Part shown: positions 25,706 to 32,688 of the stretch, in pieces
Layout of the letters: each line of letters opens with the position of its first letter
How positions within the stretch are numbered: position 1 is the stretch's first letter
Assembly (NCBI GenBank): GCA_013001165.1
Contig: JABDNC010000165.1
Coordinates: forward strand, 1 to 32,688
Direction of reading: 5' to 3'
Origin: Erythrobacter sp.
GTDB taxonomy: Bacteria; Pseudomonadota; Alphaproteobacteria; Sphingomonadales; Sphingomonadaceae
DNA: 32,688 bases
Position numbers and translations under genes: made by a program
Notes under the pieces: model-generated
What the model saw: the letters and a program-made list of their open reading frames with translations, nothing else
What the model was told of the DNA's origin: nothing
Database searches by the model: none

Positions 25706-26665
25706 ATGACCGAAATGAGGACCGTCAGCGTCGGAGAGCTGAGCCTTCGGTGCGCGATCGAGGGAGAGGGGCCGCTGGTGATCTTGGTCCACGGCTTTCC
25801 CGAAAGCTGGTACAGCTGGCGCCACCAGCTCGGCCCTCTGGCCGAAGCCGGTTTCACGGCCTGCGCGATCGACGTTCGCGGCTATGGCGGTTCGGGCAAG
25901 CCGGAGGCGATCGATGCCTACGCGATGGAGCATATCGTCGGCGATCTGGTCGGCCTGAGGAAAGCGCTGTCACCCAACCAGCCCGCCATCGTTGTCGGGC
26001 ACGACTGGGGTGCCCCCATCGTGTGGAATTCGGCGCTGACCCATCCCGAGCACTTCCGCGCCGTCGCCGGCCTGTCGGTGCCCTTCGCTGGTGTCCCGAG
26101 CCGTCCCTTCACCGAGGTCTTCCACGAGCACTTCACGAGCCAGGGCAAGTTCTTTTACCAGGAATATTTCCAGGAACCGGGCGTTGCCGAGGCCGAAGCG
26201 GAAAAGGACCCGCGCGACTGGGTTGCCCGCATGATGTATTCGATCAGCGGAGACGTGCCGCCCGGCGAATACTGGACCAAGCCCTATGGCGCGACATTCC
26301 TCGAGGGACTGCCCGATCCGCAGCCGGTCGATTGGCTGACAGAGGAAGATCTCGACTTCTACGAGGCGGAGTTCAAGCAGTCGGGCTTTCGCGGCCCGCT
26401 AAACCGCTATCGCAACCACGTCGACGACTATGAATGGCTAAAGACATGGCAGGGCAAGCGCATCGAACAGCCCGCTCTTTTCATCGGCGGGACGCGTGAT
26501 CCGGCGACCTACCTGTTCGGCGCGGTCGAGGATCCGATCGCCCTGATGCGGATGTTTGCCCCGAAGGTCGAAGGGCACATTCTCGAAGGCGTGGGCCACT
26601 GGACGCAGCAGGAGCGCCCGGATGAGGTGAATCGCTTGCTGATTGACTGGATTCAGCGGCTCTGA
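25706..26665 (+). CDS. Alpha/beta hydrolase, epoxide hydrolase-like, inside the cytochrome oxidase locus
   Basis: A 319-residue enzyme with HGFPES at residues 29-34, the aspartate nucleophile in GHDWG (Asp100), and a catalytic His in GVGHWTQQERP near the C-terminus. Cap-domain tyrosines (FYQEYFQEPG, NRYRNH) are typical of soluble epoxide hydrolases, where two tyrosines activate the epoxide. The closing IDWIQRL is common in this group. The start is supported by AAGGAG five bases upstream. It sits between ctaD and ctaB, immediately downstream of a terminator, so it may have its own regulation or rely on read-through. No link to oxidase function is evident. It is a relative of the hydrolase at 3956-4852. 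Confidence 0.92.
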   Translation: MTEMRTVSVGELSLRCAIEGEGPLVILVHGFPESWYSWRHQLGPLAEAGFTACAIDVRGYGGSGKPEAIDAYAMEHIVGDLVGLRKALSPNQPAIVVGHDWGAPIVWNSALTHPEHFRAVAGLSVPFAGVPSRPFTEVFHEHFTSQGKFFYQEYFQEPGVAEAEAEKDPRDWVARMMYSISGDVPPGEYWTKPYGATFLEGLPDPQPVDWLTEEDLDFYEAEFKQSGFRGPLNRYRNHVDDYEWLKTWQGKRIEQPALFIGGTRDPATYLFGAVEDPIALMRMFAPKVEGHILEGVGHWTQQERPDEVNRLLIDWIQRL

Positions 26666-26693
26666 CTGACTATATGGCGCTCAAGCGAATCCC

Positions 26694-27617
26694 ATGACCG
26701 AAGCAACCACATCTTCCACCCAGCTCCCCGCGGACTGGCGCGACTTCTTCGCGCTGACCAAGCCGCGTGTGATGAGCCTCGTGATTTTCACCGGACTGTG
26801 TGGTCTGCTTGCCGCGCCTGGTAGCATCCATCCCGTCATCGGTTTCACCGCGATACTCTGCATCGCGCTTGGTGCTGGCGGCGCTGCTGCGCTCAACCAG
26901 TGGTGGGAAGCCGACATTGACGCTGGCATGAAGCGCACGTCCAAGCGCCCGCTTCCCGCCGGGCGGATGAACCGCACCGATGCGCGCGATTTCGGCATCC
27001 TGATCTCGGCCGCATCGGTGGTGATCATGGGGCTGGGGGTGAACTGGCTCGCAGCTGCGATCCTTGCGCTATCAATCGTTTATTATGCAGTCGTCTACAC
27101 CATCTGGCTCAAACCCCGCACGCCTCAGAACATCGTTATCGGCGGCGGTGCAGGGGCGTTTCCGCCCATGATCGGCTGGATCGCTGTGACCGGCGACATC
27201 ACGCTGATGCCGGTCCTGCTGTTCGCGATTATCTTCTTCTGGACTCCGCCGCACTTCTGGGCGCTCGCCCTGTTCGTGCAGAGCGATTACGCCAAGGTCG
27301 GCATTCCGATGATGCCGGTGGTCAAGGGCGAGCGTTCGACGCGTCGCCAGATCCTTGCCTATTGCATCTTGCTGGTTCCGATCGCTGCCGCGCCATGGTT
27401 CATCGGCGGTACCGGCGCATTTTACGGCGTTACCGCAATCTTGCTGTCGCTTGTCTTCCTACTGATGAGCGTGCCGGTCGCCCTGCGCACGGCGGTCGAA
27501 GGTGACAAGATGAGTCTCGAGAAACGTCTTTTCGCCTTCAGCGTTTTCTACCTGTTCGCCCTGTTTGCGGCGCTGGTTGTCGACCGTGTCGCAGCCCAAT
27601 ACGGAGTTTTCGGATGA
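26694..27617 (+). CDS. ctaB: Protoheme IX farnesyltransferase (heme O synthase)
   Basis: CtaB adds a farnesyl group to protoheme IX, giving heme O, the precursor of the heme A required by subunit I. The 307-residue product is a UbiA-type polytopic membrane protein with about nine helices. The first Asp-rich prenyl-diphosphate site is [21 protein letters not shown] (residues 68 onward, Asp74 and Asp76). The second region includes [17 protein letters not shown] and [12 protein letters not shown]. The stop overlaps the next small gene as ATGA. It fits its place among the oxidase biogenesis genes. Confidence 0.97.
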   Translation: MTEATTSSTQLPADWRDFFALTKPRVMSLVIFTGLCGLLAAPGSIHPVIGFTAILCIALGAGGAAALNQWWEADIDAGMKRTSKRPLPAGRMNRTDARDFGILISAASVVIMGLGVNWLAAAILALSIVYYAVVYTIWLKPRTPQNIVIGGGAGAFPPMIGWIAVTGDITLMPVLLFAIIFFWTPPHFWALALFVQSDYAKVGIPMMPVVKGERSTRRQILAYCILLVPIAAAPWFIGGTGAFYGVTAILLSLVFLLMSVPVALRTAVEGDKMSLEKRLFAFSVFYLFALFAALVVDRVAAQYGVFG

Positions 27618-27733
27618 CCCCCGAAGAGGAAAAGGAATTACGCCGCCGCCAGAAGAGCCGGAATCTCGTTCTCGGCGGAATCCTGCTGTTCATGGCGATC
27701 CTGTTCTACGCAATTACCATCGTGAGGATGTGA
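27614..27733 (+). CDS. Small membrane protein of 39 residues between ctaB and ctaG
   Basis: The product begins [17 protein letters not shown], a charged cytoplasmic segment, and continues with one hydrophobic helix (residues about 18-36, [19 protein letters not shown]) ending IVRM. It overlaps ctaB by four bases (ATGA) and is followed by ctaG seven bases later, so it is embedded in the oxidase biogenesis operon. Small one-helix proteins occur at this position in other alphaproteobacterial cox clusters, sometimes called CoxF-like. They may help CtaG or heme delivery, but no role is shown here. Confidence 0.82.
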   Translation: MTPEEEKELRRRQKSRNLVLGGILLFMAILFYAITIVRM

Positions 27734-27740
27734 GGGACTT

Positions 27741-28304
27741 ATGACCACCGCGACTTTGCAAGACCGGAAGAACCGCACGGCGATGCTCGCCCTCCTGGCG
27801 GCGGCGGGCATGCTGGGTCTCGGATATGCGGCAGTCCCGCTCTACCAACTGTTCTGCCAGGTCACCGGTTTCGGCGGCACCACCCAGCGCGCGACCGAAA
27901 GCGAGGCGGCCATTGCCGAGCGGATCGGACAGGCAGCGGGCGGCCAGCAGATCTCGATCCGTTTCGATGCGACGACCGCGCCCGGCCTCGGCTGGACCTT
28001 CAAGCCTGAGCAGGTGACCGATACCGTCACCATCGGGCAGCGCGACATGGCGATCTACCTCGCCAAGAACAATTCGGACCGCCCGGTAACCGGCACCGCG
28101 ACCTTCAATGTCGAGCCGGAACAGGCAGGTGCCTATTTCAACAAGATCCAGTGTTTCTGCTTCACCGAGCAGACGTTGCAGCCGGGTCAGGAAGTACGCA
28201 TGCCGGTGCTTTATTTTGTGGATCCCAAGGCGCTGGAGGATCCAAACATGGAAGGCGTGGAGCAAATCACGCTGTCCTACACCTTCCACGAAGCGATCGA
28301 TTAG
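27741..28304 (+). CDS. ctaG: Cytochrome c oxidase assembly protein CtaG (Cox11 family)
   Basis: CtaG is a membrane-anchored copper chaperone that delivers copper for the CuB site of subunit I. The 187-residue product has one N-terminal helix (about 14-33) and a periplasmic immunoglobulin-like domain. The copper site is the CFCF motif, Cys138 and Cys140 in NKIQCFCFTEQTL. A third cysteine (Cys39, in LFCQVTGFGG just after the helix) is also conserved in the family. EVRMPVLYFVDP and ITLSYTFHEA complete the fold. It follows the 39-residue gene and precedes ctaE. Confidence 0.96.
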   Translation: MTTATLQDRKNRTAMLALLAAAGMLGLGYAAVPLYQLFCQVTGFGGTTQRATESEAAIAERIGQAAGGQQISIRFDATTAPGLGWTFKPEQVTDTVTIGQRDMAIYLAKNNSDRPVTGTATFNVEPEQAGAYFNKIQCFCFTEQTLQPGQEVRMPVLYFVDPKALEDPNMEGVEQITLSYTFHEAID

Positions 28305-28399
28305 AACGCGAACGCAAGAATAACCTCGGCTGCCCCCTAGACCCGCGCGTTCTTGCGCATTAAGGGCACCCGCATAGCGAAACCCAGGACACAGGTACT

Positions 28400-29221
28400 A
28401 TGGCTGGTAACGTCAATCACGAATATCACATCCTCGAACCCGATATCTGGCCGCTGATCGGCTCGCTGTCGGCGCTGACCTTCACCAGCGGCATGGTTCT
28501 TTACATGCATGAAATGGGCAGTGCCCATCTCGTGCTTGGCCTCGGTATCGCAGGCCTCATCGCCACCTTCTTCGCCTGGTTCTCGAACATCGTGAAGGAA
28601 GCAGAGCGCGGCGATCACACGCCGATCGTGCAGCTTCACATGCGTTACGGCATGATCCTGTTCATCGCTTCGGAAGTGATGTTCTTCGTCGGCTGGTTCT
28701 GGAGCTGGTTCGATTTCTCGCTCTTCCCCTCCGAAATCTCGGAAGTCGTAGGCGGACAGTTCCCGCCCGCCGCGATCGAGGAGGTCATCAATCCGTTCAG
28801 CCTCCCGCTGCTAAACACGCTGATCCTGCTGTGCTCGGGCACAACCGTCACCTGGGCGCACCACGCGCTGATCCACGGTGATCGTGATGGCCTGAAGAAG
28901 GGTCTGTGGGCGACGGTGCTTCTTGGCGCGGTCTTCACCGCGATCCAGGCCTACGAATACGCTGTTGCTCCGTTCGCATTCGGCGGCAACACCTACAGCT
29001 CGGCATTCTACATGGCGACCGGTTTCCACGGCTTCCACGTGCTCGTCGGCACGATCTTCCTGATCGTCTGCCTCGTGCGCGCTTATGCCGGCCACTTCAC
29101 GCCGCGCCAGCACTTCGGTTTCGAAGCTGCTGCATGGTACTGGCACTTCGTCGACGTGGTGTGGCTGTTCCTCTTTGCCGTCGTCTACGTCTGGGGCGGC
29201 TGGGGCGCAGAGTTCCACTGA
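28400..29221 (+). CDS. ctaE: Cytochrome c oxidase subunit III
   Basis: Subunit III is a 273-residue, seven-helix membrane protein that stabilises subunit I and supports proton uptake. Typical segments are YHILEPDIWPLIGSLSAL at the start, then GMILFIASEVMFFVGWFWSWF, TLILLCSGTTVTWAHHAL, FYMATGFHGFHVLVGTIFL and the final AAAWYWHFVDVVWLFLFAVVY. A 95-base leader separates it from ctaG. That leader contains an eight-base inverted repeat (28313-28320 with 28350-28357) too weak to name. A strong intrinsic terminator follows the gene. Confidence 0.97.
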   Translation: MAGNVNHEYHILEPDIWPLIGSLSALTFTSGMVLYMHEMGSAHLVLGLGIAGLIATFFAWFSNIVKEAERGDHTPIVQLHMRYGMILFIASEVMFFVGWFWSWFDFSLFPSEISEVVGGQFPPAAIEEVINPFSLPLLNTLILLCSGTTVTWAHHALIHGDRDGLKKGLWATVLLGAVFTAIQAYEYAVAPFAFGGNTYSSAFYMATGFHGFHVLVGTIFLIVCLVRAYAGHFTPRQHFGFEAAAWYWHFVDVVWLFLFAVVYVWGGWGAEFH

Positions 29222-29249
29222 TACCTTCCGGCTTTCCCGCCGGACCACA

Positions 29250-29285
29250 AAAAGGGCAGCCCGGCATCGTCCAGGCTGCCCTTTT
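29250..29285 (+). terminator. Intrinsic terminator after ctaE
   Basis: AAAAGGGCAGCC (29250-29261) and GGCTGCCCTTTT (29274-29285) form a perfect 12-base stem, with the Ts at the 3' side serving as the U-tract. It lies 28 bases after the ctaE stop and 25 bases before the SURF1 start. The A-run on the left arm means it may also act, less efficiently, on the opposite strand. Confidence 0.9.
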
Positions 29286-29310
29286 CGCTATCTGATCCTG
29301 GGCCAATGAG

Positions 29311-29895
29311 ATGACCGTACGCATTCCCATCATCCCGACCATCATCGTCGGCGGCGCGATTGCCGTGATGATCGCGCTCGGGTTCTGGCAGCTGGGACGG
29401 ATGGGCGAAAAGGAGGCGCTGGTCGCTCAGGCGGAAGAGAACCTGCAGATGTCGGCTGCTGTGGCCTATCCGCTGGAAGCCGGTCAGTTCGACCAGGTCA
29501 TGTATCGCCGGACCACGATCGACTGCCTTGAGGTCCTTTCGGTTTCCCCGCGCGCAGGGACGAGTTCCAAGGGCGCGAAGGGCTGGGCCCAGCGCGCATC
29601 CTGCACCTTGCAGGGCGTCGATGCGCCGGTCGATGTCGATATTGGTTGGTCGGTTCGCCCCGAAGCAGCAAGCTGGCAAGGCGGCGAAGTCAGCGGCATC
29701 ATCGCTCCGGGTGGAAGGGTCGTGGCAACCGAGCCGCTCGCGGGGCTCGAAACGCTTGCCACGCCAGATCCGCGCGATCTGCCCAATAACCACCTCGCCT
29801 ATGCCGGGCAGTGGTTCTTTTTCGCGCTCACCGCGCTCGTCATCTACATTCTCGCGCTCCGCCGCCGTCCTGCCACCAAGGCTAGGGACGACTAA
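29311..29895 (+). CDS. SURF1 family cytochrome oxidase biogenesis protein
   Basis: SURF1 proteins bind heme A and help insert it into subunit I. The 194-residue product, on the short side for the family, has two membrane helices: about 6-26 (PIIPTIIVGGAIAVMIALGF) and about 166-183 (GQWFFFALTALVIYILAL). A periplasmic domain lies between them. Family landmarks are GFWQLGRMGEKEAL, DIGWSVRPEA and LPNNHLAYAGQWFFFA. It lies just behind a strong terminator, with little room for a promoter. Expression by read-through from ctaE, or from inside ctaE, is therefore likely. Confidence 0.9.
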   Translation: MTVRIPIIPTIIVGGAIAVMIALGFWQLGRMGEKEALVAQAEENLQMSAAVAYPLEAGQFDQVMYRRTTIDCLEVLSVSPRAGTSSKGAKGWAQRASCTLQGVDAPVDVDIGWSVRPEAASWQGGEVSGIIAPGGRVVATEPLAGLETLATPDPRDLPNNHLAYAGQWFFFALTALVIYILALRRRPATKARDD

Positions 29896-29946
29896 ACACC
29901 CGCTTGCTTGCCCGTATGGGCCAGCGCGGCTAACCGCATGCGCGCA

Positions 29947-31338
29947 ATGAAATACGTCTCGACACGCGGTGAGGCCCCGAGCCTCGATTTTGCTGGAGTC
30001 ACGCTGGCAGGGCTTGCCAGCGATGGCGGCCTTTACGTGCCCGAAAGCTGGCCACAGTTCTCTCCGCAAGAGATCGCGGCCATGCGCGGGCTTCCCTATG
30101 CCGAGTTGGCCGCACGCGTGATGGAGCCCTTCGTCGGCGATTGCCTGACGCCCGAGTGCCTGCGCGAGCTCACCGCCAAAGCCTATGGCCGCTTCGCTCA
30201 CAAGGCAGTCACCCCGCTGGTGCAGCTGGACGAACAGCACTGGGTGCTCGAACTGTTCCACGGCCCCACGCTCGCCTTCAAGGATGTGGCGCTGCAGATG
30301 CTCGGTCTCCTTTTCGAGGAATTTCTGAGTCGCGAAGAAGGCAGCCTGACCATTGTCGGTGCAACCAGCGGCGATACAGGTAGTGCTGCCATCGATGCGG
30401 TCGCGGGTCTCGAGAACGTCGAAATCTTCATGCTCCATCCCAAGGGGCGGGTGAGCGATGTCCAGCGCCGCCAGATGACCACGGTGCGCGCACCCAACGT
30501 CCACAATATCGCGATCGACGGCAGCTTCGACGATGCGCAGGCGATGGTGAAGCGCATCTTCGCCGATGCCGATGTCACGGCGAAATACCGCATCGGTGCG
30601 GTCAACTCGATCAACTGGGCGCGGCTGATGGCGCAGGTAGTCTACTACTTCGCCGCCGCACTCCAACTTGGCGGGCCCGAGCGCAAGCTTGCCTTCAGCG
30701 TTCCGACCGGCAACTTCGGTGACGTGTTCGCCGGCCACGTTGCGGCGCGAATGGGCTTGCCGATTGAAAAGCTCATCGTCGCGACCAATGTGAACGACAT
30801 TCTACACCGCGCTCTCGCTGAGGGCGATTATTCGACCGGCACCGTTACCCCCACTGCCGCGCCGAGCATGGATATCCAGGTCAGCTCCAATTTCGAGCGC
30901 TTGCTGTTCGATGTGGGCGGCCGCGACGGGGTGGCTCTTGCGCAGCAGATGCGCGATTTCGATGCGGCGAAGGCAATGCGCCTGACCAATTCGCAGCGCG
31001 AGGGCGCTTCGGCCATGTTCGCCAGTGCCCGCGCGGACGAGCACGATACGCTCCAGGCCATGCGCTGGGCGTGCGAGGAATGCGGCGAAATGCTCGACCC
31101 GCACACCGCGATCGGTCTCCACGCTGCGCGCAAGGCCGGTATCGATCCGACCACGCCTGTGGTGACACTGGCGACGGCGCATCCGGCGAAGTTCCCCGAT
31201 GCGGTGGAGCGTGCGACAGGACTTCGCCCCGGCCTGCCTTCCCGCGTAGGCGACCTCTTTGCGCGCGAGGAGAGCTACATCGAACTGCCCGGCACCTATG
31301 AGGCAGTGCGGAATCACATCATGGAGAGGGCGTCCTGA
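29947..31338 (+). CDS. thrC: Threonine synthase
   Basis: ThrC converts O-phospho-L-homoserine to threonine with pyridoxal phosphate. The product is 463 residues from MKYVSTRGEAPSLDF. An ATG three codons earlier (29938) is an alternative. The PLP lysine is Lys112 in PTLAFKDVALQ. TIVGATSGDTGSAAI is the substrate/phosphate loop, and SVPTGNFGDVFAGHVA and the SINWARLMAQ helix are characteristic of the long, fold-type II proteobacterial class. Its location directly behind the oxidase genes is a recurrent alphaproteobacterial order with no metabolic connection that I can see. The stop shares a base with the next start (TGATG). Confidence 0.97.
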   Translation: MKYVSTRGEAPSLDFAGVTLAGLASDGGLYVPESWPQFSPQEIAAMRGLPYAELAARVMEPFVGDCLTPECLRELTAKAYGRFAHKAVTPLVQLDEQHWVLELFHGPTLAFKDVALQMLGLLFEEFLSREEGSLTIVGATSGDTGSAAIDAVAGLENVEIFMLHPKGRVSDVQRRQMTTVRAPNVHNIAIDGSFDDAQAMVKRIFADADVTAKYRIGAVNSINWARLMAQVVYYFAAALQLGGPERKLAFSVPTGNFGDVFAGHVAARMGLPIEKLIVATNVNDILHRALAEGDYSTGTVTPTAAPSMDIQVSSNFERLLFDVGGRDGVALAQQMRDFDAAKAMRLTNSQREGASAMFASARADEHDTLQAMRWACEECGEMLDPHTAIGLHAARKAGIDPTTPVVTLATAHPAKFPDAVERATGLRPGLPSRVGDLFAREESYIELPGTYEAVRNHIMERAS

Positions 31339-32225
31339 TGGCCGAGCTTGTCCGCAATCCGGTCTTGATGGTCGGCGAAGGCTGGGACGGCTACCGCCTG
31401 CTCGACAGCGGGCATGGCCGCAAATTCGAGGCCTATGGCGACTATCGCTTCGTGAGGCCCGAGCCGCAGGCCATGTGGACCCCGCGCATGGAAGAGTGGG
31501 ACGCCCATGCCGAATTCGTGCCCGGCAGCGACGAGGACGGCGGCGGCCGCTGGCAATACTTCCGTGAAGTCCCGCGCGATGGCTGGCAGCTGGGTTGGGG
31601 CGACGAGGTCCGCTTCACGGCGCAATGTACGCCTTTTCGCCACCTCGGTTTCTTCCCCGACATGGCGCCTGTCTGGACGTGGATGGGCGAGCAGCTTGAA
31701 GGGCGCACCGATGCCGAGACGATGAACCTGTTCGGCTATACCGGCGTCGGCACGCAGGCGCTGAGCAGATATGGCCGCGTGACCCATGTCGATGCGAGCA
31801 AGAAGTCGGTCGCACGGGCGCGCGAGAATGCTGCGCTGGCAGGGCTCGACGACCGACCTATTCGCTGGCTGGTCGAAGATGCGATGAAATACACCGCACG
31901 CGAGGTTCGTCGCGGACGTCGCTACGACGGCATCATCCTCGATCCGCCCAAGTTCGGCCGCGGGCCGGATGGAGAGGTGTGGCGGCTCGAACAGGGCCTG
32001 CCCGATCTGGTGTCGGATTGCCGACAGCTGCTCGACAAGGACAGCAGCTTCCTGTTCCTGACCGTCTATGCCGTTCGCATGAGCAGCCTGGCGCTCGGCG
32101 GGCTGTTGCAGGAGGTTTTCGAGGGCCTTCCGGGCAAGATCGAGCATGGCGATCTCGCCGTGCAGGAAGAGGGCGGGCGGATGCTGCCTACGGCGATCTT
32201 CGCGCGCTGGTCCAATCCGCGCTAG
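31338..32225 (+). CDS. SAM-dependent methyltransferase, RlmI/RlmK-like (class I)
   Basis: A 295-residue class I methyltransferase. The SAM site begins MNLFGYTGVGTQAL and continues RVTHVDASKKSVARARENAALAGL. The catalytic-type motif is ILDPPKFGRGPDGEVW. This is the pattern of the COG1092 family, which includes RlmI and RlmK, 23S rRNA cytosine-C5 and guanine-N7 methyltransferases. It lacks the N-terminal PUA domain of RlmI, so the exact target is not certain. It is co-translated with thrC and followed by folB after nine bases. Confidence 0.87.
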   Translation: MAELVRNPVLMVGEGWDGYRLLDSGHGRKFEAYGDYRFVRPEPQAMWTPRMEEWDAHAEFVPGSDEDGGGRWQYFREVPRDGWQLGWGDEVRFTAQCTPFRHLGFFPDMAPVWTWMGEQLEGRTDAETMNLFGYTGVGTQALSRYGRVTHVDASKKSVARARENAALAGLDDRPIRWLVEDAMKYTAREVRRGRRYDGIILDPPKFGRGPDGEVWRLEQGLPDLVSDCRQLLDKDSSFLFLTVYAVRMSSLALGGLLQEVFEGLPGKIEHGDLAVQEEGGRMLPTAIFARWSNPR

Positions 32226-32234
32226 GGAACCTTC

Positions 32235-32606
32235 ATGACCGATTCGCTGATCCTCGAAGTCGCCGATTTCGAACATGATGTCCTGACCGGCATCTATTCC
32301 GAAGAAACAGGCAAGCCGCAGCCGCTGCGCTTCACCATCCAGGTGCGGATGAAGCCGCTGCGCCACTACGACGCCGACACGCCGCTCGAAGATTCGAAGA
32401 ATTATATGGACCTCAAATTCGCCGCGTCTCAGGCGCTTCCCGAAGGCGTCCATTTCAAGCTGATCGAGGCGGTCGCCGACCACGTTTGCGAAACGCTGTT
32501 CTTGCAGGACAAGCGCGTCGAGGCGGTTACAGTGAAGATCGTGAAGCTTGCCATTGCCGAGGCGGGCGAGAAAATCGGGATCACACTCCATCGCGAGCGT
32601 CGCTGA
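32235..32606 (+). CDS. folB: Dihydroneopterin aldolase family protein (FolB)
   Basis: FolB cleaves 7,8-dihydroneopterin to 6-hydroxymethyl-7,8-dihydropterin and glycolaldehyde in folate synthesis. The product is 123 residues. LILEVADFEHDVLTGIYSEETGKPQPLRFTI is the N-terminal region, with the usual GI(Y/H)xxE feature at the active site. FKLIEAVADHVCETLF and VTVKIVKLAIAEAGEKIGITLHRE follow. It overlaps the next gene by one base (TGATG). Distinction from the related dihydroneopterin triphosphate epimerase is not possible by eye. Confidence 0.9.
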   Translation: MTDSLILEVADFEHDVLTGIYSEETGKPQPLRFTIQVRMKPLRHYDADTPLEDSKNYMDLKFAASQALPEGVHFKLIEAVADHVCETLFLQDKRVEAVTVKIVKLAIAEAGEKIGITLHRERR

Positions 32607-32688
32607 TGAAACGTATCGAGGTCGAGGGACTGCCGGAGGAACCCCTCGCTGCGGCGGGGCTGTTCCACCAGAACTGGCTCGACCCGAT
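32606..32688 (+). CDS. Unidentified gene, N-terminal fragment (window edge)
   Basis: An ATG overlapping the folB stop as TGATG opens a frame of 27 codons reading MKRIEVEGLPEEPLAAAGLF and on to the window edge. The coupling to folB makes a real gene likely. Too little is visible to name it. Confidence 0.6.
   Translation, partial: MKRIEVEGLPEEPLAAAGLFHQNWLDP

Noticed and set aside
26643-26676. TTGACT and TATATG upstream of ctaB as a promoter
   Set aside because: The spacing is 22 bases (19 to the alternative GACTAT), outside the useful range, and the -35 lies in the coding end of the hydrolase.
28313-28357. Eight-base inverted repeat in the ctaG-ctaE gap as a terminator or riboregulator
   Set aside because: The loop is 29 bases and no T-run follows. 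It may be chance in GC-rich DNA.
29185-30738. A 517-codon minus-strand open frame opposite SURF1 and thrC
   Set aside because: Antisense to two well-supported genes, with no start signal or motif.

Overview
This is a densely packed, GC-rich chromosomal segment that looks like an alphaproteobacterium of the order Sphingomonadales, most likely the Erythrobacteraceae. That placement is an inference. It rests on the hisG-hisD-nusB-thiL gene order, the aa3-type cytochrome c oxidase cluster with thrC behind it, and the general character of the proteins. I found no rRNA, tRNA, CRISPR array, insertion sequence or prophage. No gene-free stretch exceeds about 210 bases, the longest being the pyrE/coxB divergent region.

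Layout, left to right. Positions 1-2847 (minus) hold hisG, hisD, nusB and the start of thiL, all translationally overlapping. Positions 2892-9390 are accessory metabolism. They carry a DUF2332 protein, an operon bolA-pirin-SDR-alpha/beta hydrolase, a J-domain protein, a GST with a DUF1428 protein, and an MpaB-like oxygenase. Positions 9446-12672 (plus) carry cobS, with no cobT beside it, and a bifunctional class A penicillin-binding protein. Two hotdog thioesterases follow on the minus strand.

Positions 13678-15716 (plus) are the least ordinary part. A 53-residue peptide gene with an excellent Shine-Dalgarno site is followed by two tandem genes whose products appear to be distant paralogues sharing a cupin-like plus helical-repeat layout. 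Only the second copy keeps a full set of candidate metal-binding histidines. That second gene has an apparent one-base deletion that displaces its last 80 or so codons. I regard this as the best candidate for an undescribed system, possibly modification of the small peptide, but no function is shown.

Positions 22579-15701 (minus) form a ten-gene, tightly coupled housekeeping operon: pyrE, a serine-hydrolase lipoprotein, pdxJ, a 90-residue membrane protein, acpS, lepB, an AI-2E-type permease, a DUF3089 hydrolase, ruvX, and a 46-residue single-pass membrane protein. Positions 22791-29895 (plus) form the cytochrome c oxidase locus: coxB, ctaD, an epoxide-hydrolase-like gene, ctaB, a 39-residue membrane peptide, ctaG, ctaE and SURF1. 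Two strong intrinsic terminators divide it into expression blocks. The window ends with thrC, a 23S-rRNA-methyltransferase-like gene, folB and the start of an unidentified gene.
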